Shown here piece after piece: positions 33,182 to 43,894 of a stretch of DNA of 64,000 bases; within the stretch, counting starts at the first letter, position 1; each line of letters begins with the position of its first letter. Both the position numbers and the translations under genes were made by a program. The notes beneath the pieces are model-generated. The model worked only from the letters and a program-made list of their open reading frames with translations. It made no database searches and was not told where the DNA came from. This DNA comes from Takakia lepidozioides (Eukaryota > Streptophyta > Takakiopsida > Takakiales > Takakiaceae): contig CM060733.1 of the NCBI GenBank assembly GCA_030704615.1, positions 72,790,001-72,854,000 of the forward strand. The letters are read 5' to 3'.

Positions 33182-33411
33182 ATCGCCCCCCTAGCTGGTG
33201 CTTAGGTCCCTCTAAGTCCAGGTAGCCACAAGATGTGATAGTGACCATAACCTCACTAAGTCCTCCACCACTATCCCTACTACACTCAAACTCGATAGAT
33301 CAAGAGGCCGGGTGCAAGAGTTGCCCCATCGTTAGTCGCCGTCTTGCAACCTGTGAACCTGAGCTTGGCCTCCCATGTCTTGTTAGCTGCCTCCAGTCAT
33401 GTCCACTGCCA

Positions 33412-34600
33412 CTATCCCAAGCAGTGTTGACACAACCAATCTCCGTCAGGAACCTTCTCAAGAGGTGGTGTCAAGCATCCCATATGCCAACCCCTTGAGC
33501 ATCGATCACACCCCAGCATGGTGGCTGCCCCTTTGGCAGACCCACAGAGCATGCACCTCAAACCTGCAGGTACCACTGCCAAGTTTGGGTCAACTTTGCC
33601 ATCAACATTGGGAAGGTGACATAGCACATAATTACGCACATAGTCCTTCCAAGTCATGCCATCCCGACCCTCCAAGATCAGGACCCCTGAGGGCAACACC
33701 TCTCGAACCCTCAGAATAACACGCCCTGCAGTAACATCCAGAGTCATAGGAGCAGTCTGCTGCAAATAAACATAGTCACCAGGGCTAAACCTCCGAACCC
33801 CAGGACGATATCCTCCACCACGTATAGTGGCATACCTCAACGTATCACGGTGTTGCGCAATGGCAAGGTTCTCAAAAGCCATGGGCATGACTTTCTTGAA
33901 CAACTCTGCACGCTGATCACATGCACGTACCCACATGTCCGGATCGTCAAGGTTAAGGACTTGAGCAGTGTCCCTACGAATGGCTGCAGGCAAATCCGGC
34001 TCTCGGCCAAAGAGAAGGAAATATGGTGAGAAGGAGGCAAGTGATGCTTGTTTGCTGAACCTGTAGCCCATGGCTAACCAAAGAACCTGAAGATCCCAAT
34101 CTCCTAGGTGTCCCTTCAGCAAGCCATACTTGCGCAAACCCCTCTTCACCGTCTGAACAACTCTCTCTGCCAAGCCATCGGCCTCAGGATGATCCCGAGA
34201 AGTGGTGCGGTGGTCTATCAAGGCTTTATCACACAAAGCCTGAAACTCCCCCAAGAACTCTCTCCCTTGGTCCGTGAGTACCTCAGCTGGAGCACCAAAT
34301 CGGCTAAGCACACGATCCAAGAATGCATACGCAGCCCCCTCACTAGCCTTGTCAGGCAATGGAACCAACTCAATCCACTTGGAGAAGTGCTCCACCATCA
34401 CCAACACATATATGTGGTGGCGCATAGTCAGTGGCAACGGTCCTGCGAAGTCAAGACTCCACCTGTAGCCCAATCCCATGATTGGTAAATGATGCAACTG
34501 TGATGTAGGGGTGTTGAATGAAGCACGCACCCTGTCACACACCATGCACCTAGCCACGAACTGTTGTACCTTTGTATGCATACCACGCCACTAATACTGC
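33412..34600 (-). CDS. Ty3/Gypsy integrase with C-terminal PHD finger
   Basis: An open frame of about 389 codons. It starts with the end of the zinc-binding HHCC domain (QQFVARCMVCDRV), then the catalytic core: first Asp in WSLDFAGPLP, second in EVLTDQGREFLG, Glu in EADGLAERVVQTVKRGLR. An SH3-like C-terminal domain follows (FSPGDYVYLQQTAP). The last roughly 47 residues are a PHD finger: C-MLC, GCDRCSRGWHMGC, then WLCQHC, with the Trp before His and PPLEKVPDGDW typical of histone-tail readers. Integrase inserts element DNA; the PHD finger probably guides the site, as chromodomains do in chromoviruses. The frame is cut from RNase H by an in-frame TAG near 34592 and a one-base shift near 34650. 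Confidence 0.9.
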
Positions 34601-35664
34601 CCCTGCAGTAAACTGTGAGTGCGTCGCACTCCAAAATGCCCCCAACTCCTCATGGGCATGCCGCACTAACCGTGCACGCTGTGTGGGGTGAGGCACAATC
34701 CTCACCCAAACATCCTCCCACACTCGAAGTAGGTGTATCCCCTCCCACTTGAACCTCTTGGCTCGTTGCAGGATCCGATCCCTCTCCCTGGCAGTCACAG
34801 TGGCTGCTGTGTCTCCCTTGCGGAGGTAGTCCAACACAGCCGAATCCTCATGTATATCTCTGGCACCACCTGGCTCATCACTAGCCTCAGGGTCCTCAGA
34901 CACTCCGTCTACAGTCATCCATGTTGTAGGTCCAACCTGACCTCCCAATGCCAAGATACATAAAAATGCAGATGCGTGCCATCCCGGCACCATCTCCTCG
35001 TCCGTCTCACCATGCCACCGAGCTCTAGTGTCATCCTGCTGGCTCATGCATGGATTGCGACTCAATCCATCCGCATCCCGATTGACCAAACCCGGTCGAT
35101 GCACAACCTGAAAGTCATATTCCTGGAGTATGAGTGCCCACCGTGCAAGCTTCCCCGTAAGCTTGTCTGACTCCATCAACCACTTGAGTGGCTGGTGATC
35201 CGTGACAAGGGTGAAAAGATTGCCGTATAGATAGCACTTGAAGTGTGCCACGGCCCACACTGCAGCTAAGCACTCTCTCTCATATGAGCTGTACTTAGCC
35301 TCTACAGCGTTGTTCGAGCGGCTAACATAAGCCACTACGAACTCTCTTCCCTCATCATCCACCTGTGTGAGCACCGCTCCAAGCCCCAACATGCTCCAAT
35401 CCGTATGCAGCTGAAAGGGACGCCCCCTGATAGGTCGTCTCAGGATAGGCGTCGAGGTCAACCTTGCATTGAGCTCTTGAAAAGCTCGTTCCTGCTCATC
35501 TTCCCATTGCCACTCCTGGTCCACCTTGGTCAGCTTGGTTAGAGCCTTTGCAATGGTACTAAATCCCTTGACAAACCGTCTATAATAGTTTGCCAACCCC
35601 ATGAAAGCTCGAACTCGGCTCACATCCGTGGGGTGTGGAATTTGTGCAATGGCCTCTTGTGGCT
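34601..35664 (-). pseudogene. Ty3/Gypsy RT C-terminus and RNase H
   Basis: The minus strand reads VRAFMGLANYYRRFVKGFST (RT connection), then an RNase H with HTDWSMLGLGAVLTQ (first Asp), YERECLAAVWAVAHF (Glu), TDHQPLKWL (Asp) and HRPGLVNRDADGLSR (last Asp). An acidic spacer and the start of the integrase zinc domain (HAHEELG) follow. All four RNase H acidic residues are present. The RT palm is missing (see adjacent entry), so this copy cannot reverse transcribe. It is broken from the integrase by an extra G and a nonsense codon. Confidence 0.9.
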
Positions 35665-35975
35665 GAAGCATACTCTCCACCAGAGAGCTCCACCAAACCT
35701 GCCTCCCAGAGATCTTGAGTCCTCATCTGAATCAAAGACCTCTCCATGTCACTGTATCTATAGGGTCTCCGAAAGATTGGCGTGTCAGTGGGATACAGAT
35801 TTCTTGATCCTTCAGTGCTCCCAAGTCCTTCAAACTGAAGGCAAAGCAATTCCTGTAAGCCCTCAGGAACCGCCGTATACGTCGTCTCTCTCCTCCGGTG
35901 ACAATGGGTCCAATGTTAGGCTCCCAATTGTCCTCCGTAACTGCAACCTTAAGTCCAGTGGGCTTAGAGGTAGAG
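35664..35975 (-). pseudogene. Ty3/Gypsy RT N-terminus, joined to RT C-terminus by a deletion
   Basis: LRAYRNCFAFSLKDLGALKD, then after a frame shift TPIFRRPYRYSDMERSLIQM and LVELSGGEYASAT. At about 35664 this stops abruptly and continues with PQEAIAQIPHPTD, which normally lies over 100 residues further on. The missing part contains the YxDD catalytic loop and the rest of the palm. Confidence 0.85.
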
Positions 35976-36149
35976 GACGCGTCCAGTGGTTGTTATGTTG
36001 CAACCTCTTGCAGTACTCCCTACCTGCTCAGTCAGTGACAAGGCCTCATCCTGCCCCATCATCTCATCCTCAAGGACTTCCTCCACCCGAGAAAAATCCC
36101 CAACCTCATCTTTCACCGCCACCTTGGCTGCCAACTCCCTCTGAACCTC

Positions 36150-36784
36150 GAGCACCTCCCACGTGTGCCATGGATGCCTGCACCCCGTGGTCCTCACATG
36201 CTCGCCCCCACTCACTGCCTATACTGTCTCGTTAGGCAGAGAGACCATCGAGGGAAGTGTACTCCGCACTCTACGTTGCTCAGCCATAGCCAAGCTGATA
36301 ATCCAGGTCAAGCAATTGAGATCCATTGCTTGCCCCAACACCTGACGACGTGATGCCTCAGAAAGAGACGACACCGCCGTGGTACCAGTGGGAAAACCCA
36401 TTGCCCGCTCACGCTCGTCAGCATTAAGCTCTCCACTAACTGCTGCAACTGAGCATCCCACAGGAGGCCAGGTCCACTATCCCGGAAAGCATGCGATCCT
36501 GAGAAGCTGAGCAGTATAGGTAATGTTGCTCGTGGTTGACCCACCTTGTTGACCACTGCCAAAGGCGAATGGTCATCGTGTCTAACACGCTGAGACTGCC
36601 TCCCTGTGTCCAGAATGCTATCCACTGTGAGATGTGCTAGCCGCTGCACCCCATCAAATGCACGCTTGAACAGTGCGGGTGGCATCAAGTTAGTCCACCA
36701 TAGCCGTGGACGATGAGCCCATGATCCCACTGTAGCTGCATCTAGCAACACTGCTGACCCAAGCCACGACCGGACTTGATGCAC
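36150..36784 (-). pseudogene. Cytosine-5 DNA methyltransferase, C-terminal half, inside the retroelement
   Basis: The minus strand reads VGSWAHRPRLWWTNLMPPAL (motif VIII-like, RPR..WTN) and VNKVGQPRATLPILLSFSGS. After a one-base shift near 36435 come NADERERAMGFPTGTTAVSS and RRQVLGQAMDLNCLTW, the motif IX/X end of C5 methyltransferases (ERER.MGFP.G.T; R...LGQA.D). Motifs I, IV (PCQ, catalytic Cys) and VI are absent, because the fragment begins at the tandem repeat near 36786. The same strand continues into an acidic spacer (VGDFSRVEEVLEDEM) and then RT. The enzyme would methylate cytosines in DNA; this copy is dead. Retrotransposon-borne methyltransferases are known from charophytes and dinoflagellates. 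Confidence 0.8.
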
Positions 36785-36785
36785 A

Positions 36786-37020
36786 CCAAGCTCCTGTTTG
36801 GTATACTAATAGAGATATAGTCTGAGCTGATTAGGATTCACATATGGTGATACATCAATAGAGGTATAGTAAAATGGACAAGCTCCTGTTTGGTATACTA
36901 ACAGAGGTATAGTCTCACATTAGGGTTCACATATGGTGATACCTCAACAGACGTATAGTCAAAGGGACAAGCTCCTGTTTGGTATACTAACAGAGGTATA
37001 GTCTGGGCATACACTACTAG
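36786..37020. repeat. Tandem repeat, about 86-bp unit
   Basis: Nearly three units starting CAAGCTCCTGTTTGGTATAC near 36788, 36880 and 36968, each with AGAGGTATAGTCTG/C and CACATATGGTGATACNTCAA. It abuts and truncates the methyltransferase fragment. Confidence 0.9.
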
Positions 37021-38699
37021 GGTTTGTAATGAAGAGCTAGAATGCAAGTCCTTGACTTCTATGCTTCTACTCAAGCAAAAATATGGTCTCTAGGTGGTCA
37101 TAAGAGGCATCTTCTTGCTCTCTTCCACCCCAATGTGCAACCAAGAGTGGTCCAACTCAACTTGCAAGTCATTGTCCACCAAATCAATCCCCCTTCTAGT
37201 CCTTGGGATTTGATTGCAAACTACCATATCTCCATTGCCGAGCAATCATGCATTTGTCTCCTCATCACTTGACAATTGCTCCAAATCAACACAAATTATC
37301 TCAATGTGTAGGAGCAATGCTTGTCACTTACAATAATGCTCCCAAGCAATCCGCCTTGGATCCCACTCTCACGCCATATGTCTCATTTGGGGTCTTGCAC
37401 CAATCCATCATCCATGTGCTCCCCGTGGTCATTTGAATGCATGTTTCATGACCTCTTGGCCTATGTGTTGCTCTCCTTCATCATAACATGAATCAACACC
37501 TCTCCACTTCACACACAAATGGATCTCAAAGGCCTTCACCTCTTGCTAGTTCAAGAGCTCCCCTTCTCAAACTTGAACTTACAAACTCAAGCAAGCATGC
37601 TCCACACATGCACCACTTGCTTGGTCAACTATCCACCACAAAGCTCGCACTACCAAGAGCATGAATAGCCAAGTATTGCCTCCCCCTCTTGCCACATTAC
37701 ATAGTTAGGGTGAAGCTATGCATACATTGAATGATGATTTCCCTTCAAGGATTTCCCACCACATGTTCTCCAAGCCCTTCCAATGGCACCCTAAGCTTGG
37801 CTCCACACCACCATGATTGGAAGATTTCTTCACATGCTCCCTTTCAAAACCTCTTGAGCATCTTAGTGCTCTCCAAGTGCTTGCCCTTGTTGTCTTCAAG
37901 CCCAAACATATATAGCTCCTTGGCTTCTCTTCCACAACATCCACACTTTGAACTTCTTAACCCTAGTTTGATAGTGAAATGAGCACTAACAAGCTTTTAG
38001 TCACTCTCCACAAGCCATGGCGCACACCATCGACTCCATAATGCATACAAAGGATTCTCAAACCCTAGAATCCATGCTTCCACACACACAAGACTTCCTC
38101 CTTACAATCCTTGCAAAATCTTGTGACTCAAGAGCTTTATTCTCAAGCTCTCCAACTCCTTGGTGCATGCAATACTCGAGCACCTTTCCTTGCAACCCCT
38201 TGCAAGCCTTGTGATACAAGAGCTAAATTCTCCTAGCTCTCAACCTCTTTAAAATACAAGTGCAAAACTAATCCTTACACCCCGCACTCACAAGCATAAG
38301 GTGATCTTCTTGTAGTGATAAGAGATGAGAAATGAGAGAAGTAGAAGACAATGAAAGCTCTCAAAGCATGAAGCAATCACATGAAGAACAAGCCCTAGTC
38401 CTTCCAAATGAAATCCACTCTATCACATAAACTAAGTCAAGCCAAGGGCACCTTTGCTAAAGGAATCCACCCTACAAAGCCCTCAACACACTCCCTCTCA
38501 ATACCTAGAGCTATGGAGGTGAGAGAAGCTCATGGGGGCTCAACTACAAGAAGATGAGCCTCCTCAACACTCACAAGGGGAAAACTTATCTCCATGTTTC
38601 AAGTGAGGCTCGACACCTCACTTGGCAGATGAATGCAAAAGAAAGGCTTGAAGCCGGACAATATCACCTTTATATATATTCTCTCTGCATGCAGCCACA
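37021..38699. other. Non-coding, C-rich stretch, possible LTR-retroelement remnant
   Basis: No recognised protein. The part at 38420-38590 resembles 32750-32870 next to the 3' LTR (AAGTCAAGCCAAG, GGAATCCAC, GGCTCAACT...AAGATGAGCCTC in the same order). It may therefore be a diverged 5' LTR of the same or a related element. Confidence 0.35.
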
Positions 38700-38879
38700 C
38701 TGGCCTACTGAATGAAGGAAGACGCTACTTCGATTCCCTGAGTCAAGATCACGGTGTCATTCCGACATGATACTGCAAAGGTGAGAAGAATGCTCAAGGT
38801 CAGAGGGGTTAGAAAGGAGCCACGAGCGAGGTCGCTGCTGCATTGAGGTTGGCAACAGGGTGCACACCTTCGTTGTAGA

Positions 38880-39240
38880 TGTAGTTGCATCCCAGAATTA
38901 AGGAAATCCATGCGGAGCTGAGAAGATTGTCTGGGCAGATGAAGGAGGCGGGGTATGTGCCTGACACGCGCTTTGTATTGCGTGATGTGGGGGAGGAGAA
39001 AAATGAATTTTCTCTTTGCCACCACAGTGAGAAGCTGGCCATTGGTTTTGGGCTGATCAGCACGACCCCTAGGACGCCTCTCCGTCTCATCAAGAATCTT
39101 TGAGTGTGTGGTGATTGCCACATCTCCATCAAATTCATCTCAAAGATTGTTGGCCGAGCAATTGTTGTACGGGATGCTAACCACTTCACCACTTTGAAGA
39201 TGGGATTTGTTCTTGTGGTGATTATTGGAAAAAAGATATT
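38880..39240 (+). pseudogene. PPR-DYW protein, DYW-domain fragment
   Basis: Reads HPRIKEIHAELRRLSGQMKE (E+ linker), GYVPDTRFVLRDV, FSLCHHSEKLAIGFGL (the HSE zinc/catalytic motif of the DYW cytidine deaminase), then TPLRLIKNL, a TGA, and VCGDCHISIKFISKIVGRAI (CxDCH zinc ligands), VVRDANHF. The TGA falls exactly where the family has Arg (NLRVCGDCH). Downstream, the final CSCGDYW is lost by frame shift. These proteins edit organellar RNA (C-to-U). No PPR repeats lie upstream, so it is a fragment. Confidence 0.85.
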
Positions 39241-40260
39241 TTCTTGGAAAGATGCGAGTGTCTTGCTTCATTCATTGACCTGTGTAGCTACTCAGACCAT
39301 CCACCATTTCCTGAGAATATTGACGATCATGTACTGTTGAGTGCATTTCCTGTGGCATATTCACAGGAAATGATGATGGGGTCTACCCGGCATAGGTGGG
39401 AAGTCAGCCCATAAATGCACTTGACTGAAGGGGTGATTTTTGACTGATTCTGGTGATAGTGGATGGAAATCAAGAGTGCTGTCCTAATTTTGGGTTTGGG
39501 TGGTGGAGCTTCTCCAAGGCTTGAAGAAGGAAGTGAATACAAATTTTAATAAGCTTGATGAGAGGGGCAGCCCTGTGCACAAGTTTGTTCAACATCTTAA
39601 ATTTGGACATGTTTGTTTGTTTCTCGTGATGTGTCTTTGGATGGAGCCCTTGTCGAACTTGCATGAATATTTTCAAAAGCTAGCCTTAACCCACCAAGAT
39701 CCAATCCCATGGTGGCTGCTTGAAAGTTCATATAGTGATTTAAGGGTATTTGGGTATGTTGTTATTGATTGATGCAGCTTGACTCCCTCACACTATAACA
39801 TCGGTTTGTGCATGTTGAAGTTCAAGAAAGTGAGGTCTTTTTCTCTTGCGTCCAGTAACCGTCCAACATCCCAAAAACGAAGCTTTTGGTCTGTCATGTT
39901 GGTTCAATTAATATCAATGAAATTATATACCCAACTCAGGGATAACTCATGTGAATAATGAGAGGAAGATATACTTACTGCTCCTCTTTGTGGATCTACT
40001 GGTTTTTCTCTTTATCTCTCTCCCTCGTCCAACTTGTGACTTCAATTTTTGTTCCTGCAGGTTCTGAAGCATTTGTTGATGCATAGTCCTCCAGAACAAG
40101 CTCTGATTTTGATTCCGAAAAACAATGAAATATGGGATGTATGTAACACCATGGGGATGACCCACCCTTTTTTGTGAAAAATTCTCAGAATTCATCGCTA
40201 GTAGTGCGGAGCAACACAAAGCCCTAGTATATATAAAACATTAAATAGTTCATAGGTTTT
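39241..40260. other. Mostly unassigned; weak Ty1/copia-like piece
   Basis: At 39505-39770 the plus strand has a 90-codon ORF ending YSDLRVFGYVVID, resembling the LRVFGC motif after the integrase core of copia elements. Too weak to call firmly. The rest shows nothing. Confidence 0.3.
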
Positions 40261-40267
40261 TAGAAAG

Positions 40268-40350
40268 TAGCGGGTAGTGTGATGGTTAAGAGCAACAAAT
40301 AAGATGTATGAGGTTTGGTGTTCAATTCTTGTCAGATGGTAATGTGTGTT
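40268..40350 (+). mobile_element. tRNA-derived SINE-like sequence
   Basis: GTAGTGTGATGGTTAAGAGC resembles a polymerase III A box, and about 40 bp later GGTGTTCAATTCTTG resembles a degraded B box (GGTTCGAATCC). There is no acceptor stem, so it is not an intact tRNA. Confidence 0.35.
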
Positions 40351-40394
40351 ATTAATTTAACTTTTGTATACTTGTTCTTTCTGAAATTTTCCTA

Positions 40395-40650
40395 AGTCAT
40401 TAATCTTCTACGGCAGCGGACTCTCCAGCGGACTCACTCTGCAGTGTAGAGTGGACCCTCCAGCGGACTCTGTAGAGTGGACCCTCTCCAACAGATTCTG
40501 GGTCCACCGGCCTCTGCAGAGTGGACTGCAGAGTGGACCCTCTTCAGCGGACTCTGGGTCCACCGGACTCTGCAGCGTGGGTGGACCCTCCATGAGACTC
40601 TCCATGGACTCTCCAATGGACCCTCCGGTGGACTTGGTGGATGGGCACTG
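40395..40650. repeat. GGACTCTGCAGAGTGGACC-type imperfect repeats
   Basis: Repeated GTGGACCCTC, AGCGGACTCTGGGTCCACCGG and CTCTGCAGAGTGGA, many of them locally palindromic (TCTGCAGA, GGGTCCACC). Confidence 0.8.
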
Positions 40651-40689
40651 GGCTTATGAGGTGACCCCATGGGCCGTACTGGCGGGGCC

Positions 40690-42264
40690 CACAGGCGCAT
40701 TGAAGATGCTATTATTAAAAAATCGTTGGCATTTTGGAACCCCCTTCCGATCATTACAAATGAGGTATACCAAATTCTAACCCAAAAACCCAACACATAT
40801 ACTACCGATCCCAGACTTCGCAACGCCCTCTCTTCTAAAATTCCCACCTCAACAATGCATATTTACAGATGGCTCCGCAAGCAAGGTATGGAACTTATAA
40901 TGTTAAAGATAACTCGAGGTCATACAAAAGACTACCAGGACGCCAAAATATCCTACATGCAGAACTCATGGCTATCCATGATGCCATAAAAATCTAAGAC
41001 ACGACCAACCCATGGGCTCAACATATTACCTATTTACGGACAGTTTGGTTTCTCTCTACCTCCTCACCAATCAGATCCTCAAACCTTCTATACAAATACA
41101 CCACCCAGACCTTCACCTTATTTAAGCAATCATTGTTGTTACTTCATCCCTCCCGCTACAAATCCATATACATAAAGTTCGCTCCCATATACACATATTA
41201 GGAAATGACATTGCAGACCAGATGGCTCAGCTCGGCTCTATGCAACCTTTTGTAAATCCCTCAGATGACCCTATTCATTTAGCACACGCATCTCCATTTT
41301 GGCTAGTCTCAACTACGGCTATCGCACCTAGGCGAGATCTATACACATATGTCACAAAGGAAACCAGCAACAATTCGAAGTATCCCGCACCTACACAAAA
41401 CCATACATATCAAAATGGGTATCTTCTCCACACCTAGTGCATGTCATGTCCAACCACTTTGGGATCTCTCCTATAAATACTGATGCCCAAATCAGACAAA
41501 CACTACGATTCCGATACGGCCAATACATGGGTAATCAAAGAAGAAATCTATTCTGGCCTTTATTATACCCTAACAAGCATTGCACATTACGCCACGCACA
41601 GCCCCCTAAAGTGGACACATGGCCACACCTGCTTCTCCATTGTAAGCACCCCATACTCCATGGATTACATATAACCAGACATAACCAAGGAGTTTGGCAT
41701 CTTCACAAACTTCTACTGTCACATCCTAAATCCAGATGGTTTAACCTCATCAATGCATGTACGTTTCAAGGTAGACCACCGGACCACACAATATCTCCAT
41801 GGCTTCTACCCTGCATAGGTCTCTATATCCCATGTAGTTGTCTAGCCAGGTTATGCCCTGATATTGTACTTATCCATGGACTACCTCTTTTATCAACAAT
41901 ACCAACAGGTCCACACCCCTCCCTCACCATTCATATAATAGAATTTACATTTTGTCATGATAGAGACCAGGCTAACGAATCAATAATATATAAACGTGAA
42001 AAATATGAACCGCTCATCTTAGCCCTTCGTCACCATGGATGGAACACTGCCCCTTTGACTATTATTACCGTTGGTGTCAGAGGGGGAGCACATTGCCACT
42101 ATACTCAAATTCTCAAAGAAAACCTCAAACTTTCGTTAAAATACACCACCCCACTCCTACGCACCCTACACTTCACAACAATTACGTCACTTACAGCCTT
42201 AATCCTCAACAAAAGAAAGATTGAAAGTGGCCAGCTTGCCATACATAACTGGTTCTGGTTTTGA
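40690..42264 (+). pseudogene. Non-LTR retrotransposon 3' part: RNase H and C-terminal zinc region
   Basis: IFTDGSAS at about 40859 (RNase H first Asp), then frame changes, then IHKVRSHIHILGNDIADQMA at about 41165-41225 (RNase H C-terminal Asp motif GN..AD). A 275-codon open part at 41437-42264 includes WPHLLLHCKHPILH, PDIVLIHGLP and HIIEFTFCHDRDQANESIIY, then KYEPLILALRHHGW. The order RNase H then Cys/His tail fits an I- or L1-like LINE with RNase H. The upstream polymerase is missing. No poly-A tail was recognised after 42264. Confidence 0.7.
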
Positions 42265-43894
42265 TAGAGCCCACCTCCGAAAAGGGGCAGTACTTGCAAA
42301 GGGAAGAGGCTCTTATTTACGCTAGCTCCGGTTGGCGTCATATACATATATAACCCAAAAACTCTGAAAGATTAGGAGAAGATGGCCAACATCATGAGGG
42401 ACGCTCCTTTAGAAGTTGTTTGCAATTGGCTTAGCCATTTACAAAATTCAAGCAGATTTGTGAATATTTTTTTCCTGCTCACAAATCATGGAATTCCGAC
42501 AGCAAATTTTAGTTATGAATCAAAAGGTGGACAGAGGTGAAGATTTTGCAGAACGTGAAGCAATCAATGTTTGTGATATATTTGGGACTAGCCCCCTCAG
42601 TGATCGGGACTTCAATTATCACCTCGCATAAGTTGACTTACATGGAGCAATACTACAATCGGCCTTATGCGAGCCGATCTGCCTTCAGCTACAACTTCAA
42701 ATTGAAGCGCAGAGTGAACAACGCATTAACAAGGTGGCAACAAGCGGGTACTTGCAAATGGGAATGAGAAAACTACTGAGAGCACTAGTATGAACAGCTC
42801 TTTCTTTTCTGCTACAGAAAGAACAATCATCATTGATTTCAGCATTTGGATGCATTGTCCTGTTCGGAAAAACATATCATTATGCCAGCTTCCGTAAGAA
42901 GCCCAGCTCCTTGACAAACTCCTTCACTTACATCATGCACCTCGTACATGAAGGTGGCGGCCTCCTCACCTTATAAATTTGTGGAAGAAGAACTACGTCT
43001 GCCAGATACTTTTTTTGCTCACTGCCTGACCTGCGCGAAAAAACCAACGTCATGATGGCCACTCTGCCAGTTTCCGAAGATTTCCTCGGTCTCCATTGAA
43101 CAACTTCTCCAAATTTTTCTTACAGATCTTCCTGTGCCTCATAAGCACCAGCAACATACAAACAGAGTACATACTACAAACTACAACCCACAATTACATC
43201 GATACTGCGTGAGCTCGTTACGGCACAGGTAAGCAGGTTCCCTGTGAGCTCCTCTAATTGAAGAGCTCTCGAGAGCAGTACGAGGCGCCAAGCGTGGACA
43301 CTGGACACCGCGGGATGCCACACAGCAACAGACATCCATAACGGCCACATCGGTACTGCCAGGTTGACGAACACCTACTATCTCGTCGACGCGGCCCCTT
43401 CTGTCGACGAACATGTACGGAGCGCACGGAGAAGCTACTTCGCTTCCTCTCGACGATTATCGTCCGCTTCCTCTCCCAGCGACGCCGACGAGAAGTGCTT
43501 CCGGCGAGTAAATTTGAAATTAAATAACCATTCTTCCGATTATTCACTATTGTGACTGGCGGGACCCGCGGATACCAATAGCCATGGCGCTGGACGGGCA
43601 GGAGAAGTGCGGGGGGCAGCAGAGAGACTTGAGAGAGACAGCGAGCGAGGGCGTGTGCGCGATGGAGAGGCTGAGGAGATGATGTGAGAGCATTCAGTGG
43701 GAAGTTGACAGAGACACGCCTGGAGGATTTGGGGAAGGATCTTCTGCTGGGTCCTTGTGGGAGAACATTGTTGGGTTTTTGCGGTGGAGTTGAAAAGGGT
43801 ACAGGAGGGTACCTGCTCAAGAGTTGCTTGAAGTGAGGGGGAGGGAAGTGGAAGTGGACGAGGAGTGTTGTGTGATACTGTGAGTTGAAAAACA
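42265..43894. promoter_or_regulatory. Region upstream of CRWN gene
   Basis: No convincing gene. A 53-codon ORF at 42381-42541 (MANIMRDAPLEVVCNWLSHL) and a 76-codon ORF at 42537-42767 are unrecognised. From about 43180 the sequence becomes GC-rich and probably holds the CRWN promoter and 5' UTR (GAGAGAGAC runs near 43620-43650). Confidence 0.4.

Noticed and set aside
40268-40350. Intact tRNA gene
   Set aside because: The B box is degraded and no acceptor stem pairs; SINE-like at best.
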